The notes: generated by a model from the sequence alone, not told the origin. 64,000 nt of DNA from Zhongshania aquimaris (GCF_019312595.1 NZ_JAHWDQ010000003.1:372001-436000), one strand, 5' to 3'. Counted from the stretch's first letter, positions 34,354-43,219 are shown. A program made the numbers and translations.

Positions 34354-36551
34354 CGGTCTGCAAACCGATAATGCACGCTGAGTTCCACACTGCGAGGATC
34401 AGCGAAGCGTTGCGTTAGCCCGCCAGCTGATGCCCACGGCGCGTAGACTTCATCACTTATATTACGGCCACGAAGCGTTACGGTATATTGGTTCCAGTAG
34501 TAACTAAGGCCAGCGTCAATCGTTATATAGGCATCTAACTGAATACCATTATTGTTGTTGGCTTCGCGCTCACCGACATAGCGCACACCACTATTAAACT
34601 GCCAGTTTCCTTGTTGTTTGTTAACATATAAGCCCGCAACCCACTCCGCGACATTTGGCGGTGTATTGCCGCTTCGCGACACCACCGTATCACCTCTATT
34701 TTCGTTAAACTCGTCGTACTCAGCTTTCCAGTTCCATGCTAAATTAGCGTCTATACGCCATGCTGAAGGCAGTTTCCAGGAACTCGCTAATTCAACGCCC
34801 TGCGAAACCTGCGATCCGATTTGCGAATTAAGCCGCACACCATCAACGATGTCAGAGGTGAGAATGTCATTTTTTTCGATGTCGAAGAATGCCAGCGTCA
34901 CATCCAAATTACCGCCTTGTAGACTTGCCTTGGCGCCGACTTCAAATTGCTCGCCTTTTTGTAAACTGAATTCATCGTTACTGGCGCTCAAACTAACTAA
35001 TTGTGATACCGGTTGCGCTGCACGACTATAGCTAGCGTAAAGATTCACATCAGGACTTAGGCTATATACCGAGCCAATACGTCCAGTTAGCGGATAATAG
35101 GTTTTCTTGTATTTGTCGATGCCGACATAAGACTTTCGCTCAAGCTCAATGGCGTCGTAACGCAAACCACCGATCAACTTAATTTTTTCGCTAAGGTCCA
35201 GGATATCTTCAATATAAAATGCGCTAGTTTGAGTAATAATTTTGGTCGTTCTTTGCGGTGAGACATCGGGGCCATAACCGCGATCAAAATTGTAGAGCGG
35301 CACACTGGCTGGATCGGGTGAGTTGGTATAGCTCTGTCCGCTATTTCGATTTTGGTTATTGTGGTCATACAAAGTACCAATAACGAATTGGTTTTCGCGC
35401 CCCAACCACTCTCCGTTCCAGCGGAAGTCGAGTCGATTACCGACTTGCGTGTCGTCACGATAAATAAGAAAAAAGCTGCTTCTGTCGATCATTTCTGTGA
35501 CGGGATTCCAAACCGTTTTTTCAGTATTTCGCCAATCCAATTTTTGGGTGGCCAGATACATTTCATTGCGAAGTTCCCAGTTATCGCTCAGCGTGATTTC
35601 GCTGATCAAGCGGCCATAGCCGTTTTCGGCACGGGCGAAATTATCGAGATTATTGTAGTTATTACGTTGAATTCCCTTTGGTACTCGCGCATTAACTAAA
35701 CGGTCGGTGCCGGTATTTGCAGGCCGCACCTCTGTGACTCCATTCTCATTCACTACCGCGTCATAAATTACCGGTGTGCCGTAGTAGCTTTCCACATCGT
35801 CTTCAAAATAGCTGCCGCTTAGCGTGAATCGAACTGCTTCCATGGGCGCCCACAAAAGACTTGCGCCATAGGCGTCGTAGCTAGAATCACTGCCGTGCAC
35901 ATAACCACCACTGCTATTGCGAGAGACATCAGCGCGATAGTAAAGATTCTCAACCGCTGAAGGACCGCCAACGCCAATCGCTGTGCGGTAGCTATCCCAA
36001 GAACCAGCGCTAATGAGTGCTTCACCACTAAAGGTCTCGGTCGGCATTTTGCTCACGTAGTTAATTGCGCCACCGACGGCCCCTTCGCCATGCAACAGCG
36101 AGGCCGGACCTTTAAGCACCTCAACTCGATCAAACATAAAACTATCGAGTGGGCGAGCTGATTGAGAGTTTGTATTTTGACGTACGCCGTCGCGCAAAAT
36201 AGTGATGTCGTTGCTGGTAAATCCGCGCGTGGAATAGCCGGGAATTGATCCAACACCCGTGCCACCCATCATGCCGACAGCTGATTCTACCGCCTCCATC
36301 GTGGTGCGAGCACCGAGCTTTTGGATCATCTCTTGACTTATCACCGACACACTAGCAGGTAGTTCACGCAGAGGTATGTTAAGTCGCGAGCCGGTTTCAG
36401 CGGCCTTGTCTAGTGCAAGCGATGTTTGATATCGATTACCAGTAACGAGTATGTGTTCGGTAAGCTGATATTTTTCATTGGACGATAGTTCATCCGCGGC
36501 AAAAGCGGGTAACACAGAACATATTGCAGGAATAATAAGGAGATATTTCAT
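34350..36551 (-). CDS. TonB-dependent receptor of siderophore type, under a cobalamin riboswitch
   Basis: From the ATG at 36551 (GAGG seven bases upstream; a TTG two codons earlier is less likely) the protein is 733 residues. It has a signal peptide MKYLLIIPAICSVLPAFA, a plug domain with LPASVSVISQEMIQKLGARTTMEAVE and RGFTSNDITILRDG, and a beta-barrel ending in VELSVHYRFADR. The form is that of siderophore receptors, not of short BtuB. Because a cobalamin riboswitch precedes it and a CobN-like operon is divergent, the ligand may be a cobalt chelate or corrinoid. The ligand is not readable from sequence. Confidence 0.88.
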   Translation of the reverse strand: MKYLLIIPAICSVLPAFAADELSSNEKYQLTEHILVTGNRYQTSLALDKAAETGSRLNIPLRELPASVSVISQEMIQKLGARTTMEAVESAVGMMGGTGVGSIPGYSTRGFTSNDITILRDGVRQNTNSQSARPLDSFMFDRVEVLKGPASLLHGEGAVGGAINYVSKMPTETFSGEALISAGSWDSYRTAIGVGGPSAVENLYYRADVSRNSSGGYVHGSDSSYDAYGASLLWAPMEAVRFTLSGSYFEDDVESYYGTPVIYDAVVNENGVTEVRPANTGTDRLVNARVPKGIQRNNYNNLDNFARAENGYGRLISEITLSDNWELRNEMYLATQKLDWRNTEKTVWNPVTEMIDRSSFFLIYRDDTQVGNRLDFRWNGEWLGRENQFVIGTLYDHNNQNRNSGQSYTNSPDPASVPLYNFDRGYGPDVSPQRTTKIITQTSAFYIEDILDLSEKIKLIGGLRYDAIELERKSYVGIDKYKKTYYPLTGRIGSVYSLSPDVNLYASYSRAAQPVSQLVSLSASNDEFSLQKGEQFEVGAKASLQGGNLDVTLAFFDIEKNDILTSDIVDGVRLNSQIGSQVSQGVELASSWKLPSAWRIDANLAWNWKAEYDEFNENRGDTVVSRSGNTPPNVAEWVAGLYVNKQQGNWQFNSGVRYVGEREANNNNGIQLDAYITIDAGLSYYWNQYTVTLRGRNISDEVYAPWASAGGLTQRFADPRSVELSVHYRFADR

Positions 36552-36560
36552 TGGCAATCC

Positions 36561-36704
36561 TCAAAAGCCCAACCCCGGGCATATGGAAATAAGAGGCGCG
36601 GTGAATCCGCCAAAAATATTTTTGGCGTTTAGCGCATCAATAACATTCCACAAAGGATAAATAGGCAGGACAGAGTCGGGCATCCGCACGACCAGCACCA
36701 GCAC
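36561..36704 (-). CDS. Possible 47-codon leader ORF between riboswitch and receptor
   Basis: Immediately after the minus-strand aptamer, GGAGG lies in the loop of a small hairpin (ACCAC-GGAGG-GTGGT, 36706-36720), six bases before a GTG at 36704. The frame runs 47 codons (key stretch VLVLVVRMPDSVLPIYP) and its TGA overlaps the receptor's own GAGG. This would couple receptor translation to leader translation and give the riboswitch a single Shine-Dalgarno to control. No homologue is recognised; it may be chance. Confidence 0.35.
   Translation of the reverse strand: MLVLVVRMPDSVLPIYPLWNVIDALNAKNIFGGFTAPLISICPGLGF
36608..36627. repeat. 20-bp perfect palindrome in the receptor leader
   Basis: CGCCAAAAAT and its exact complement abut with no spacer, 57 bases before the receptor ATG. 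It could form an RNA hairpin in the riboswitch expression platform or be a protein-binding site. No T-run follows on either strand. Confidence 0.5.
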
Positions 36705-36732
36705 AACCACCCTCCGTGGTTTTTTTGCTTAA

Positions 36733-36945
36733 CAGCGGGCCGGTCTCCGGACTCATGAGGCATTAACAAAACCGCCTTCCCATGCTGAAATCAGCACAGT
36801 GGCTAAATGGTTTTGTATTAGAGCCACAAAATACGTGACTCGCTCATTTACCGTTGCGGGGGCAGTGTTGGCTTGGCATCTGCAAAACAGAATACGCACC
36901 AACTTCCCGATTAATCCCGAACCAGAAAGGTTGCGGGAACCCGTT
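36733..36945 (-). promoter_or_regulatory. Cobalamin riboswitch (minus strand)
   Basis: Reading the minus strand, conserved blocks appear in order: a GGTTCCCG-type 5' stem, GGGAAGTTGGTG, TGCCCCCGCAACGGTAA, GCCACTG, ATGGGAAGGCGG, and the B12 box GAGTCCGGAGACCGGCCCGC just before the end. These are the adenosylcobalamin aptamer landmarks. It precedes the TBDR-PepSY operon. The expression platform is probably the hairpin carrying GGAGG just downstream, which suggests translational control. High cobalamin should turn the operon off. Confidence 0.93.
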
Positions 36946-37137
36946 GTTCATAATCTACTATCAGACTTTAGCAACGCGGCGGAATCTACCGTTTTTTATA
37001 ATACCCGTCAAATACAAGGCGTGATTAATTGTCGTTTTATGCTGCAAAAAATTGCTGTTGACGACGGCAACGCCCAACACAAGGTTAATGCGTAACTTGA
37101 CTCCCCGCCGCCACAAGGTATGCTTTGCGCCGATGTT

Positions 37138-37354
37138 TCAGGTGCCCGCGTGTGTTTCTGCACACAGAGGTGAAACGGGAAACAGGTGCGCGCTGCTAAA
37201 CAGCATTGCAATGCCTGTACTGCCCCCGCAACGGTAAGCAGAGAAGATCTTTCCGCTGGCTTTCACACAAGCTGGCAGCCACTGCGTTTTACGTGGGAAG
37301 GCGAAATGATCGCGCTGATGTGTCAGCACTTTGTGAGTCCGGAGACCGGCCTGA
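37138..37354 (+). promoter_or_regulatory. Cobalamin riboswitch (plus strand)
   Basis: Blocks in order on the plus strand: AGGTGCCCG, GTGAAACGGGAAACAGGTGCG, CTGCCCCCGCAACGGTAAGC, GCCACTGCG, GTGGGAAGGCG and the B12 box GAGTCCGGAGACCGGCC (37335-37352). It precedes the cobN-type operon. Its sequence differs from the divergent copy outside the conserved core, so the two are not a recent inverted duplication. The 190 bases between the aptamers should contain two back-to-back promoters; I could not assign them firmly. Confidence 0.94.
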
Positions 37355-37483
37355 AATAACAGGATAATGCGCGACGGGGTGTCGACGCTTGCTTCAGCCG
37401 TGGCTGACGCCTGCTATTCCCGCGCTTATCAGTTAATCACCTTATTAGTCGTATGCGGGCGAGCTACGGCGGGAAGCATTTTA

Positions 37484-40400
37484 ATGTCTAGTATTTTATC
37501 GGCCACTCATTTCCGCAGCCACGGGAATAGAAAAACCATTTCATCTTCTTTCATTTTTTTGCTGATAGCACTACTCAGTTTTATCTGCGCGGGCAATAGC
37601 CATGCAGCAACAGCCACCACCTTAACGGCCATAGTGTCTGATCGATCTGCGCCAACGCTTATCGCCGGTGCCCATCAAGTCATTCAACACAATAACAATA
37701 TTCAGATCCGCATCCGCACAGTTAGCCAAGTGATTGCGATGGAAGACGAGGAACTACAGAACCTCATCGCCAGCAGCCAAACCTTGTTGATGATTGCGGT
37801 ATTTGGCGAATCGGTAGATCGACTACTAAACCAACGCTTCCCCACTACTCAGCTGCGCACGGTATTACATAGCGACCGCAAATTGATGGCGCTGCAACGG
37901 GATCGCCACGGGGATATTTTTGCCAAAGAGATGCCGGAAGAGATCGTCGGCGACCGCGATAGTGTCACCACCGGCGATGCTCTCGCCGCCAAACAAAAAG
38001 CAGCACCGCGCTATGCGGACTGGCTGCAGGCCCGCTCTTATTGGGTTAACCGCTCGGTAGACAACACCGCTAAATTATTTAATTTTATACTCAGTGCAGG
38101 CAGGCAAGCCGAGCCCGCTACTGAGGTTGCGCCCCTTCGATTTGCGACTTATAAAAACGATGCCGCTAATTGGCTGAGCGCTGACGAACTCAGCAAGACC
38201 TTAAAACCGATGCGCCGTACCCTATGGATTCTCGACCACGACGGTGGCGACATTTCTGGCGACTGGGATTTACACGAGCAACTCTGCCAGACCAAGCACT
38301 GGCAGTGCGTGTCGATTTTAGCCGGCTGGGGTGAGCCAAGTGTGAATGCCGTTAAAACGATTCACCGCATTATGCGCGGCCCCTTAGCGGGCACGCCGGC
38401 GGCGATTGTCACCATACAAGATTTTGTGATTGGTGGCGGTGAGGGGCGCGAGACCGTCACCCAATTACTCAGCGAATTAAACCTGCCGGTATTAAAAGCC
38501 ATTCGCCTCAGCGAATGGTCAGAGGCCGAGTGGGACTTATCGCCAGAGGGTATTCCCCGGGATTCTGTGCACTACCGCGTGGCCATGCCCGAACTGCAGG
38601 GCGTGTCGCAACCCCAAGTGTTAGCACTGGCGGAACCCACAGGAATCGACCCGCTAACGGGTGGCAGTGTGTATCGCAGTAAACCCCTAGCTAATGAAGT
38701 AAAACGCCAAACCCAGCGCTTGGCGCGCTGGATGAGTTTGCAAGAAAAAGCCAATGCCGACAAACGCATTGGCGTGGTGTATTACAACCACCCACCGGGT
38801 CGCCACAATATTGGTGCCGACAATCTCAATGTGCCAGACAGCTTATTAGAGATGCTGCGCGCTCTAAAAGCGGCAGGCTATAAAACCGGCCCACTACCCA
38901 AAGACGCCGAGGGCTTATTAGACCTATTGCAAGCAAAGGGCGTGAACCTGCCCGATGACCGCGCTGCGCTGTCGGCCATGGCTGAGCAAATCAATACCAT
39001 TAGCGCCAAGGATTATCAGATCTGGTTCGCTACTCTGCCAAAGGTTGTTCAAGCTGAAATGGTGAACGGCCCGCTGGGCGAACTGCAAGTGTGGTTGCAA
39101 GAACAAGTTGACGCCGCATCCGCCTTAGGGTCGGTGACCGAGCGCCAGTCGCGCTTGGCCTTAATCAGCGCCCGCATGAGCAACACCATCAGCGATTTAC
39201 AGCACGCCCTCGACGGGGTCCGCGACGCAGGCCGTGCAAGAGCCTTAGACCTGCTGGCGCAAACCGAAGCCGAATATAAAGCCGTCATTAGCCGTGCCAG
39301 CACAGAAGGTGGCAGCCCAGACTGGCGAGCCAGCCAAGCCCTGGTGAAGGCGTCAATCAATATGGGCATTGAAGGTATTCGCGGTTGGGGCGACGCGCCG
39401 GGCCGAGTGATGGTATGGCAGGATAAAATGCTGATTCCCGGCGTGCAATTCGGCAATGTGTTTTTAGGCCCGCAACCGCCGCGGGGCTGGGAAATTAATG
39501 AAGAATTGCTGCACGCCAATTTATCCTTTCCGCCGCCGCATCAATATCTGGGCTTTTATCATTATTTAAAAGATATATTCAAAGCCGATGCACTGGTGCA
39601 CGTGGGTCGTCATTCCACCTATGAATTTCTGCCAAAACGCAGTGTGGGTCTAAGCGAAAACGACTACCCCAGCATTGCGGTTGGCGATTTACCCAGCGTT
39701 TACCCGTATATCGTCGATGGCGTGGGCGAAGGCATACAAGCCAAAAGGCGCGGCCTTGCGGTCATGGTCGATCACCTTACCCCGCCATTGGCCGCCACCG
39801 AGTTGTACGACGCGCTACTGGAAATACGTCAGCTAATTGAAAGCGCCGAAGCGGCGAGCGACGCCGAGACCCGCGCCCGCGCCGTAAAAGCCCTACGTGA
39901 AAAAATAGACGAAACCAATTTGCGCGACGAACTCATCGCCAGCATGGACGAAGAACTGCAAGTACGCGGTATTGGTTTTGAAGAGACCGACGACGCGTTT
40001 CTGCTACATGAAGTTGGCCACTACCTAACCAAACTGCAAGAGAGCTTTATGCCGCTGGGGCTGCACGTGTTTGGTCGCGACTGGCAACGTGAAGCGGTCG
40101 ACACCATGATTGCGTCGATGCTACAGGGCGACAACAACGGCAACACCCAAGAGAGTAACCAACGTGAAGCCGACTGGCGCAAAAAATTAATCGTCTCTCC
40201 TGCTGCCGAAATGAGCGCTCTGCTCAACGGCCTGAATGGCCGCTTTGTGGCACCAGGCAAGGGCAATGACCCCATTCGCACACCGGAGTCTCTCCCCACC
40301 GGTCGTAATTTTTATGCGCTAGATGGCAGCTTGTTGCCGACCCGCGTCGGCTTTGATGTGGGCAATGCGCTGGCCGCCAAAATACTGAGCGGCGAATCTG

Positions 40401-41983
40401 GGGTTGCCATCGCCAATGTCGACACCAGCAATAATAAACAGGGCATTATTTTATGGGCCTCTGACGCGGTGCGCGACGAAGGCGCTATGATTGCCTTTGG
40501 TATGAAACTGCTGGGTGTAAAACCGATATGGAATAGTCGCGGCATAATTAAAGGATTAGAGCGCATACCGCTTGGCCCAGATCAGCCCGCACGCCTAGAT
40601 GTGTTATTCACGACCTCTGGTCTATTCAGAGACCTCTACGGTGAACATTTATTACTGCTCGATAAAGCGGGCTTAATGGCACTGGATGCCAGCCGCGACC
40701 TTATCAACCACGACTACCCCGCGCTAAGCCTTGCCCTACGTGAGGCCCTCGCCCCACTCGGCACCGATGAACAGGGCGGTAAAGAGCCGCTAGAGCAAAA
40801 CCAATTTGCCAACAATTGGGTAAACGAAGCCCGCGAATTATTGGCGGCCAACCCCACCATAGAGGCCAAAGAACTTGGTCGCCAAGCCAGCTTGCGGGTA
40901 TTTGGTATTGCTCCCGGCGCCTACGGTGCGGGTATTAACCGCTTAGTAGAGCGCAGTGGCGCGTGGCAAGATCGCAGCGAATTGGCTGAGGTATTTATTA
41001 AACGTATGGGTCACGCCTACGGTGCGGGCATGCAGGGCGAATCCGCCCAAGACGTGTTTGAACGCCAGCTCAAAGGCGTATCGCAAACCTTCTTGGGTCG
41101 GGCCAGCAACCTCTACGGCTTGATCGACAATAACGATGCCTTCGACTATTTGGGCGGCTTTAATTTGGCGGTAGAAACCGTGAGCAGTAAGATTCCCGCC
41201 AGCGCCGTCATCAATCACGCCGATAATCGCAATCTGCAAATAGACGCGCTCCACGACGCCCTGCTCTCAGAGCTGCGCGGCCGCTTCTTTAATCCGCAAT
41301 GGATTAAACCGCTGATGAACGAAGGCTATTCCGGCGCACGCACCATGGGCAGCGAGTTTATTGAATATTTGTGGGGTTGGCAGGTGACAAGCCCAGAGAT
41401 TATCAATGACCGCGTGTGGGAAGAAGTAAAAGCGGTTTACATAGACGACGCCCAAGACCTTGGGCTGAATGAGTTTTTAGCCAACGACAATAACCGCTAT
41501 GTGCAAAGCAATATTTTAGCGGTGATGTTGGTTGCCATCGACAAAGGATTTTGGAACGCCGACGCCGACACCACCAAGCAATTGGCGGAGCAATTTGCCA
41601 ATAATATTATCGAGCACGGCAACCCAGGCAGCGGTCACACCCACGCTCGCCACCCAATGTATGACTTGGTGAAATCCCAACTCTCTGCCGAGAAAGCCGC
41701 GCAACTAGAGTCCGTGTTAGCGAAAAGCCGCATGGCCGACGCAGACATCAATGCCACGAACAGTAGCGATGTGTCGCCAACTCATATACAAGAAATTTCG
41801 CTAGCCGCTGACGCAGCCGAGCAAGCTGCATCGCAAAACAGTTCAGCCGAAAGTAGTGATGCTGACAGCAGTGAAAATTCCAGACAGACAGACGTATCAA
41901 ACTATCTGCCCTGGCTAATCGGACTTGGCGTACTGATTTTGCTCGGTGGTTTATGGCGTGGTCGCCACACTGGTAATAAGTAA
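37484..41983 (+). CDS. cobN: CobN-like protein with signal peptide and C-terminal membrane anchor
   Basis: From the ATG at 37484 (GGAAG nine bases upstream) the protein has 1499 residues, longer than cytoplasmic CobN. It begins with a signal peptide (basic N-terminus, FIFLLIALLSFICAGNSHA), carries a complete CobN/magnesium-chelatase-H-type region (VLVHVGRHSTYEFLPKRSVGLS, VMVDHLTPPLAA, GAYGAGINRLVER, SRGIIKGLERIPLG), then a Ser/Asp-rich tail and a final helix (YLPWLIGLGVLILLGGLW) followed by basic residues. This predicts a periplasmic domain anchored in the inner membrane. Canonical CobN inserts cobalt into hydrogenobyrinate diamide in the cytoplasm with CobS and CobT; neither is in this window. 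An earlier ATG at 37367 was rejected: poor spacing and no family match. Confidence 0.9.
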   Translation: MSSILSATHFRSHGNRKTISSSFIFLLIALLSFICAGNSHAATATTLTAIVSDRSAPTLIAGAHQVIQHNNNIQIRIRTVSQVIAMEDEELQNLIASSQTLLMIAVFGESVDRLLNQRFPTTQLRTVLHSDRKLMALQRDRHGDIFAKEMPEEIVGDRDSVTTGDALAAKQKAAPRYADWLQARSYWVNRSVDNTAKLFNFILSAGRQAEPATEVAPLRFATYKNDAANWLSADELSKTLKPMRRTLWILDHDGGDISGDWDLHEQLCQTKHWQCVSILAGWGEPSVNAVKTIHRIMRGPLAGTPAAIVTIQDFVIGGGEGRETVTQLLSELNLPVLKAIRLSEWSEAEWDLSPEGIPRDSVHYRVAMPELQGVSQPQVLALAEPTGIDPLTGGSVYRSKPLANEVKRQTQRLARWMSLQEKANADKRIGVVYYNHPPGRHNIGADNLNVPDSLLEMLRALKAAGYKTGPLPKDAEGLLDLLQAKGVNLPDDRAALSAMAEQINTISAKDYQIWFATLPKVVQAEMVNGPLGELQVWLQEQVDAASALGSVTERQSRLALISARMSNTISDLQHALDGVRDAGRARALDLLAQTEAEYKAVISRASTEGGSPDWRASQALVKASINMGIEGIRGWGDAPGRVMVWQDKMLIPGVQFGNVFLGPQPPRGWEINEELLHANLSFPPPHQYLGFYHYLKDIFKADALVHVGRHSTYEFLPKRSVGLSENDYPSIAVGDLPSVYPYIVDGVGEGIQAKRRGLAVMVDHLTPPLAATELYDALLEIRQLIESAEAASDAETRARAVKALREKIDETNLRDELIASMDEELQVRGIGFEETDDAFLLHEVGHYLTKLQESFMPLGLHVFGRDWQREAVDTMIASMLQGDNNGNTQESNQREADWRKKLIVSPAAEMSALLNGLNGRFVAPGKGNDPIRTPESLPTGRNFYALDGSLLPTRVGFDVGNALAAKILSGESGVAIANVDTSNNKQGIILWASDAVRDEGAMIAFGMKLLGVKPIWNSRGIIKGLERIPLGPDQPARLDVLFTTSGLFRDLYGEHLLLLDKAGLMALDASRDLINHDYPALSLALREALAPLGTDEQGGKEPLEQNQFANNWVNEARELLAANPTIEAKELGRQASLRVFGIAPGAYGAGINRLVERSGAWQDRSELAEVFIKRMGHAYGAGMQGESAQDVFERQLKGVSQTFLGRASNLYGLIDNNDAFDYLGGFNLAVETVSSKIPASAVINHADNRNLQIDALHDALLSELRGRFFNPQWIKPLMNEGYSGARTMGSEFIEYLWGWQVTSPEIINDRVWEEVKAVYIDDAQDLGLNEFLANDNNRYVQSNILAVMLVAIDKGFWNADADTTKQLAEQFANNIIEHGNPGSGHTHARHPMYDLVKSQLSAEKAAQLESVLAKSRMADADINATNSSDVSPTHIQEISLAADAAEQAASQNSSAESSDADSSENSRQTDVSNYLPWLIGLGVLILLGGLWRGRHTGNK

Positions 41984-42002
41984 CGAGAACGGAGAGTAAT
42001 TC

Positions 42003-42461
42003 ATGTTTTCAGGTATTTCTCTGGGCATCATGCACCAGATCACCTCGCTACTTTTAACGCCGGTGATTTGGGCCCTGCTATTTTTTGTTGGCCTCGCCAT
42101 TTATGAAATAGGTATTAGCATCAGTGAGCGCTTTGGCGGTATTACTCGCCTGCGCGACACCGGCAATCGCGAGGCCTTGATGCAAGCAGGTAAACGCCGC
42201 ATTGAACGGGCCGACTTTCTCACCCGCTTAGCGCCCATGTTGGGCCTGATGGGAACGCTGATCCCCCTCGGCCCTGGCTTAGCCGCCTTGGGCGAAGGCG
42301 AATTGCGAATATTAACCACCGCGATGACCGTGGCCTTTGACACCACGGTTATCGGCTTGCTGGCAGGTATGATTGGCTTTGTATTGGGTCGGCTACGCCG
42401 CCGTTGGTACGACCAAGCGATTCATCAACTGAATAGCACGGAGGCGGTTCGACATGGATAA
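42003..42461 (+). CDS. MotA/TolQ/ExbB-type proton-channel-like protein
   Basis: The 152-residue protein has one N-terminal membrane helix (about 17-36), a short cytoplasmic loop, and two further helices (about 72-92 and 103-130). The ExbB/TolQ-like signature is LTRLAPMLGLMGTLIPLGPGLAALG followed by TAMTVAFDTTVIGLLAGMIGF, where TolQ/ExbB/MotA have the conserved Pro and Thr of TM3-TM4. It lies 19 bases after cobN and overlaps the DUF2149 gene by eight bases. It should form the stator ring of a proton-driven motor together with that protein. Confidence 0.87.
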   Translation: MFSGISLGIMHQITSLLLTPVIWALLFFVGLAIYEIGISISERFGGITRLRDTGNREALMQAGKRRIERADFLTRLAPMLGLMGTLIPLGPGLAALGEGELRILTTAMTVAFDTTVIGLLAGMIGFVLGRLRRRWYDQAIHQLNSTEAVRHG

Positions 42462-42759
42462 GTGGCGAGACAGTGAGTTTTTAGAATCCGACGAAGACCC
42501 CCTCGGCCCCATGGCCAATTTGGTCGATATTATTTTGGTGTTTGCCTGTGGTTTGATTGCCGCGCTGGTATCGTTTAGCCCAGACTTACAGCAGCATTTC
42601 AGTACGGAAAAAATTAATAAAGATATTAGCCTCGGCAAAGAGCTGCCGACAGTGCCAAAAACCGTGCAAGACAAACTTCAAAACGGCGACGGCTACGAAG
42701 CACTAGGACAGGTCTATCGCGACCCAGAGACAGGCAAATTAATTTTAATTGGAGAATAA
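42454..42759 (+). CDS. DUF2149 protein with ExbD/TolR-like topology
   Basis: The 101-residue protein has a cytoplasmic N-terminus (MDKWRDSEFLESDEDPLGPM), one membrane helix (about residues 21-41, NLVDIILVFACGLIAALVS) and a small periplasmic tail ending DPETGKLILIGE. The Asp at position 25, near the start of the helix, sits where ExbD, TolR and MotB keep their essential proton-carrying Asp. DUF2149 genes recur next to CobN and ExbB-type genes in bacteria and methanogens. With the preceding gene it probably makes an ExbBD-like motor dedicated to this locus. GGAGG lies upstream of the ATG. Confidence 0.87.
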   Translation: MDKWRDSEFLESDEDPLGPMANLVDIILVFACGLIAALVSFSPDLQQHFSTEKINKDISLGKELPTVPKTVQDKLQNGDGYEALGQVYRDPETGKLILIGE

Positions 42760-42792
42760 AAAACCGCAGCTCGTTTGCCACTGAGCTGCGGT
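42757..42792 (-). terminator. Bidirectional terminator between DUF2149 and thioredoxin genes
   Basis: ACCGCAGCTC and its complement enclose a ten-base loop in the convergent gap. On the minus strand it is followed by TTTTTTATT, a good intrinsic terminator for the thioredoxin gene; on the plus strand the tail is TCTTCT, weaker. Confidence 0.8.
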
Positions 42793-42809
42793 CTTCTGCA
42801 AAAACACGT

Positions 42810-43127
42810 TTACAGGGATTGCTCTATAAACGCTTTCACCTGCTGCTGCGATGCGGCACCAGTCCGTTGAGCTACGAGCTCACCGTTGTTAAACAACAGC
42901 AAGGTCGGAATACCGCGCACATTGTAGCGCTGGGCAATCTCTGGGCTGTCATCGACGTTGAGCTTGGCGATAGCAACCGCGCCATCCAATTCCCCCGCCA
43001 AATTCTCAAGCACCGGGTTCATCATCTTACATGGGCCGCACCACTCCGCCCAAAAGTCTACCAACACAGGGCCACTGCTGATCGCCTCGTTAAAGTTCTG
43101 TTCCTGAAGTTTCTGAATTAACGACAT
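42810..43127 (-). CDS. trxA: Thioredoxin
   Basis: This 105-residue protein is a full single-domain thioredoxin with the redox motif in FWAEWCGPCKMMNPVLE (Cys about 32 and 35), a cis-Pro in RGIPTLLLFNNGE and normal length. It is close to E. coli TrxA, but whether it is the main thioredoxin is not known, since genomes often carry several. AGGAG precedes the ATG. It is divergent from a LysR gene, across a region that holds a perfect 19-bp dyad, so expression may be regulated rather than constitutive. Confidence 0.93.
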   Translation of the reverse strand: MSLIQKLQEQNFNEAISSGPVLVDFWAEWCGPCKMMNPVLENLAGELDGAVAIAKLNVDDSPEIAQRYNVRGIPTLLLFNNGELVAQRTGAASQQQVKAFIEQSL

Positions 43128-43219
43128 ATCACTTCTCCTGTTCGTTTTAAGTCATTCGTTTACGGGAGTCACTATGAGCGCCAGCTGACATGATTAAAAA
43201 TTGTTCGTAGATATAGCAA

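Noticed and set aside
36799-37095. A 98-codon plus-strand frame between the two riboswitches
   Set aside because: It overlaps the conserved antisense blocks of the minus-strand cobalamin aptamer, so it is a shadow of the RNA element.
36733-37354. Inverted duplication giving rise to the two riboswitches
   Set aside because: The two aptamers agree only at conserved positions; variable stems and lengths differ, so a recent duplication is not supported.
37367-37483. A start for the CobN-like gene directly after the riboswitch
   Set aside because: The ribosome binding site would be only two to three bases from the ATG, and the extra 39 residues have no family match; the ATG at 37484 gives a clean signal peptide.
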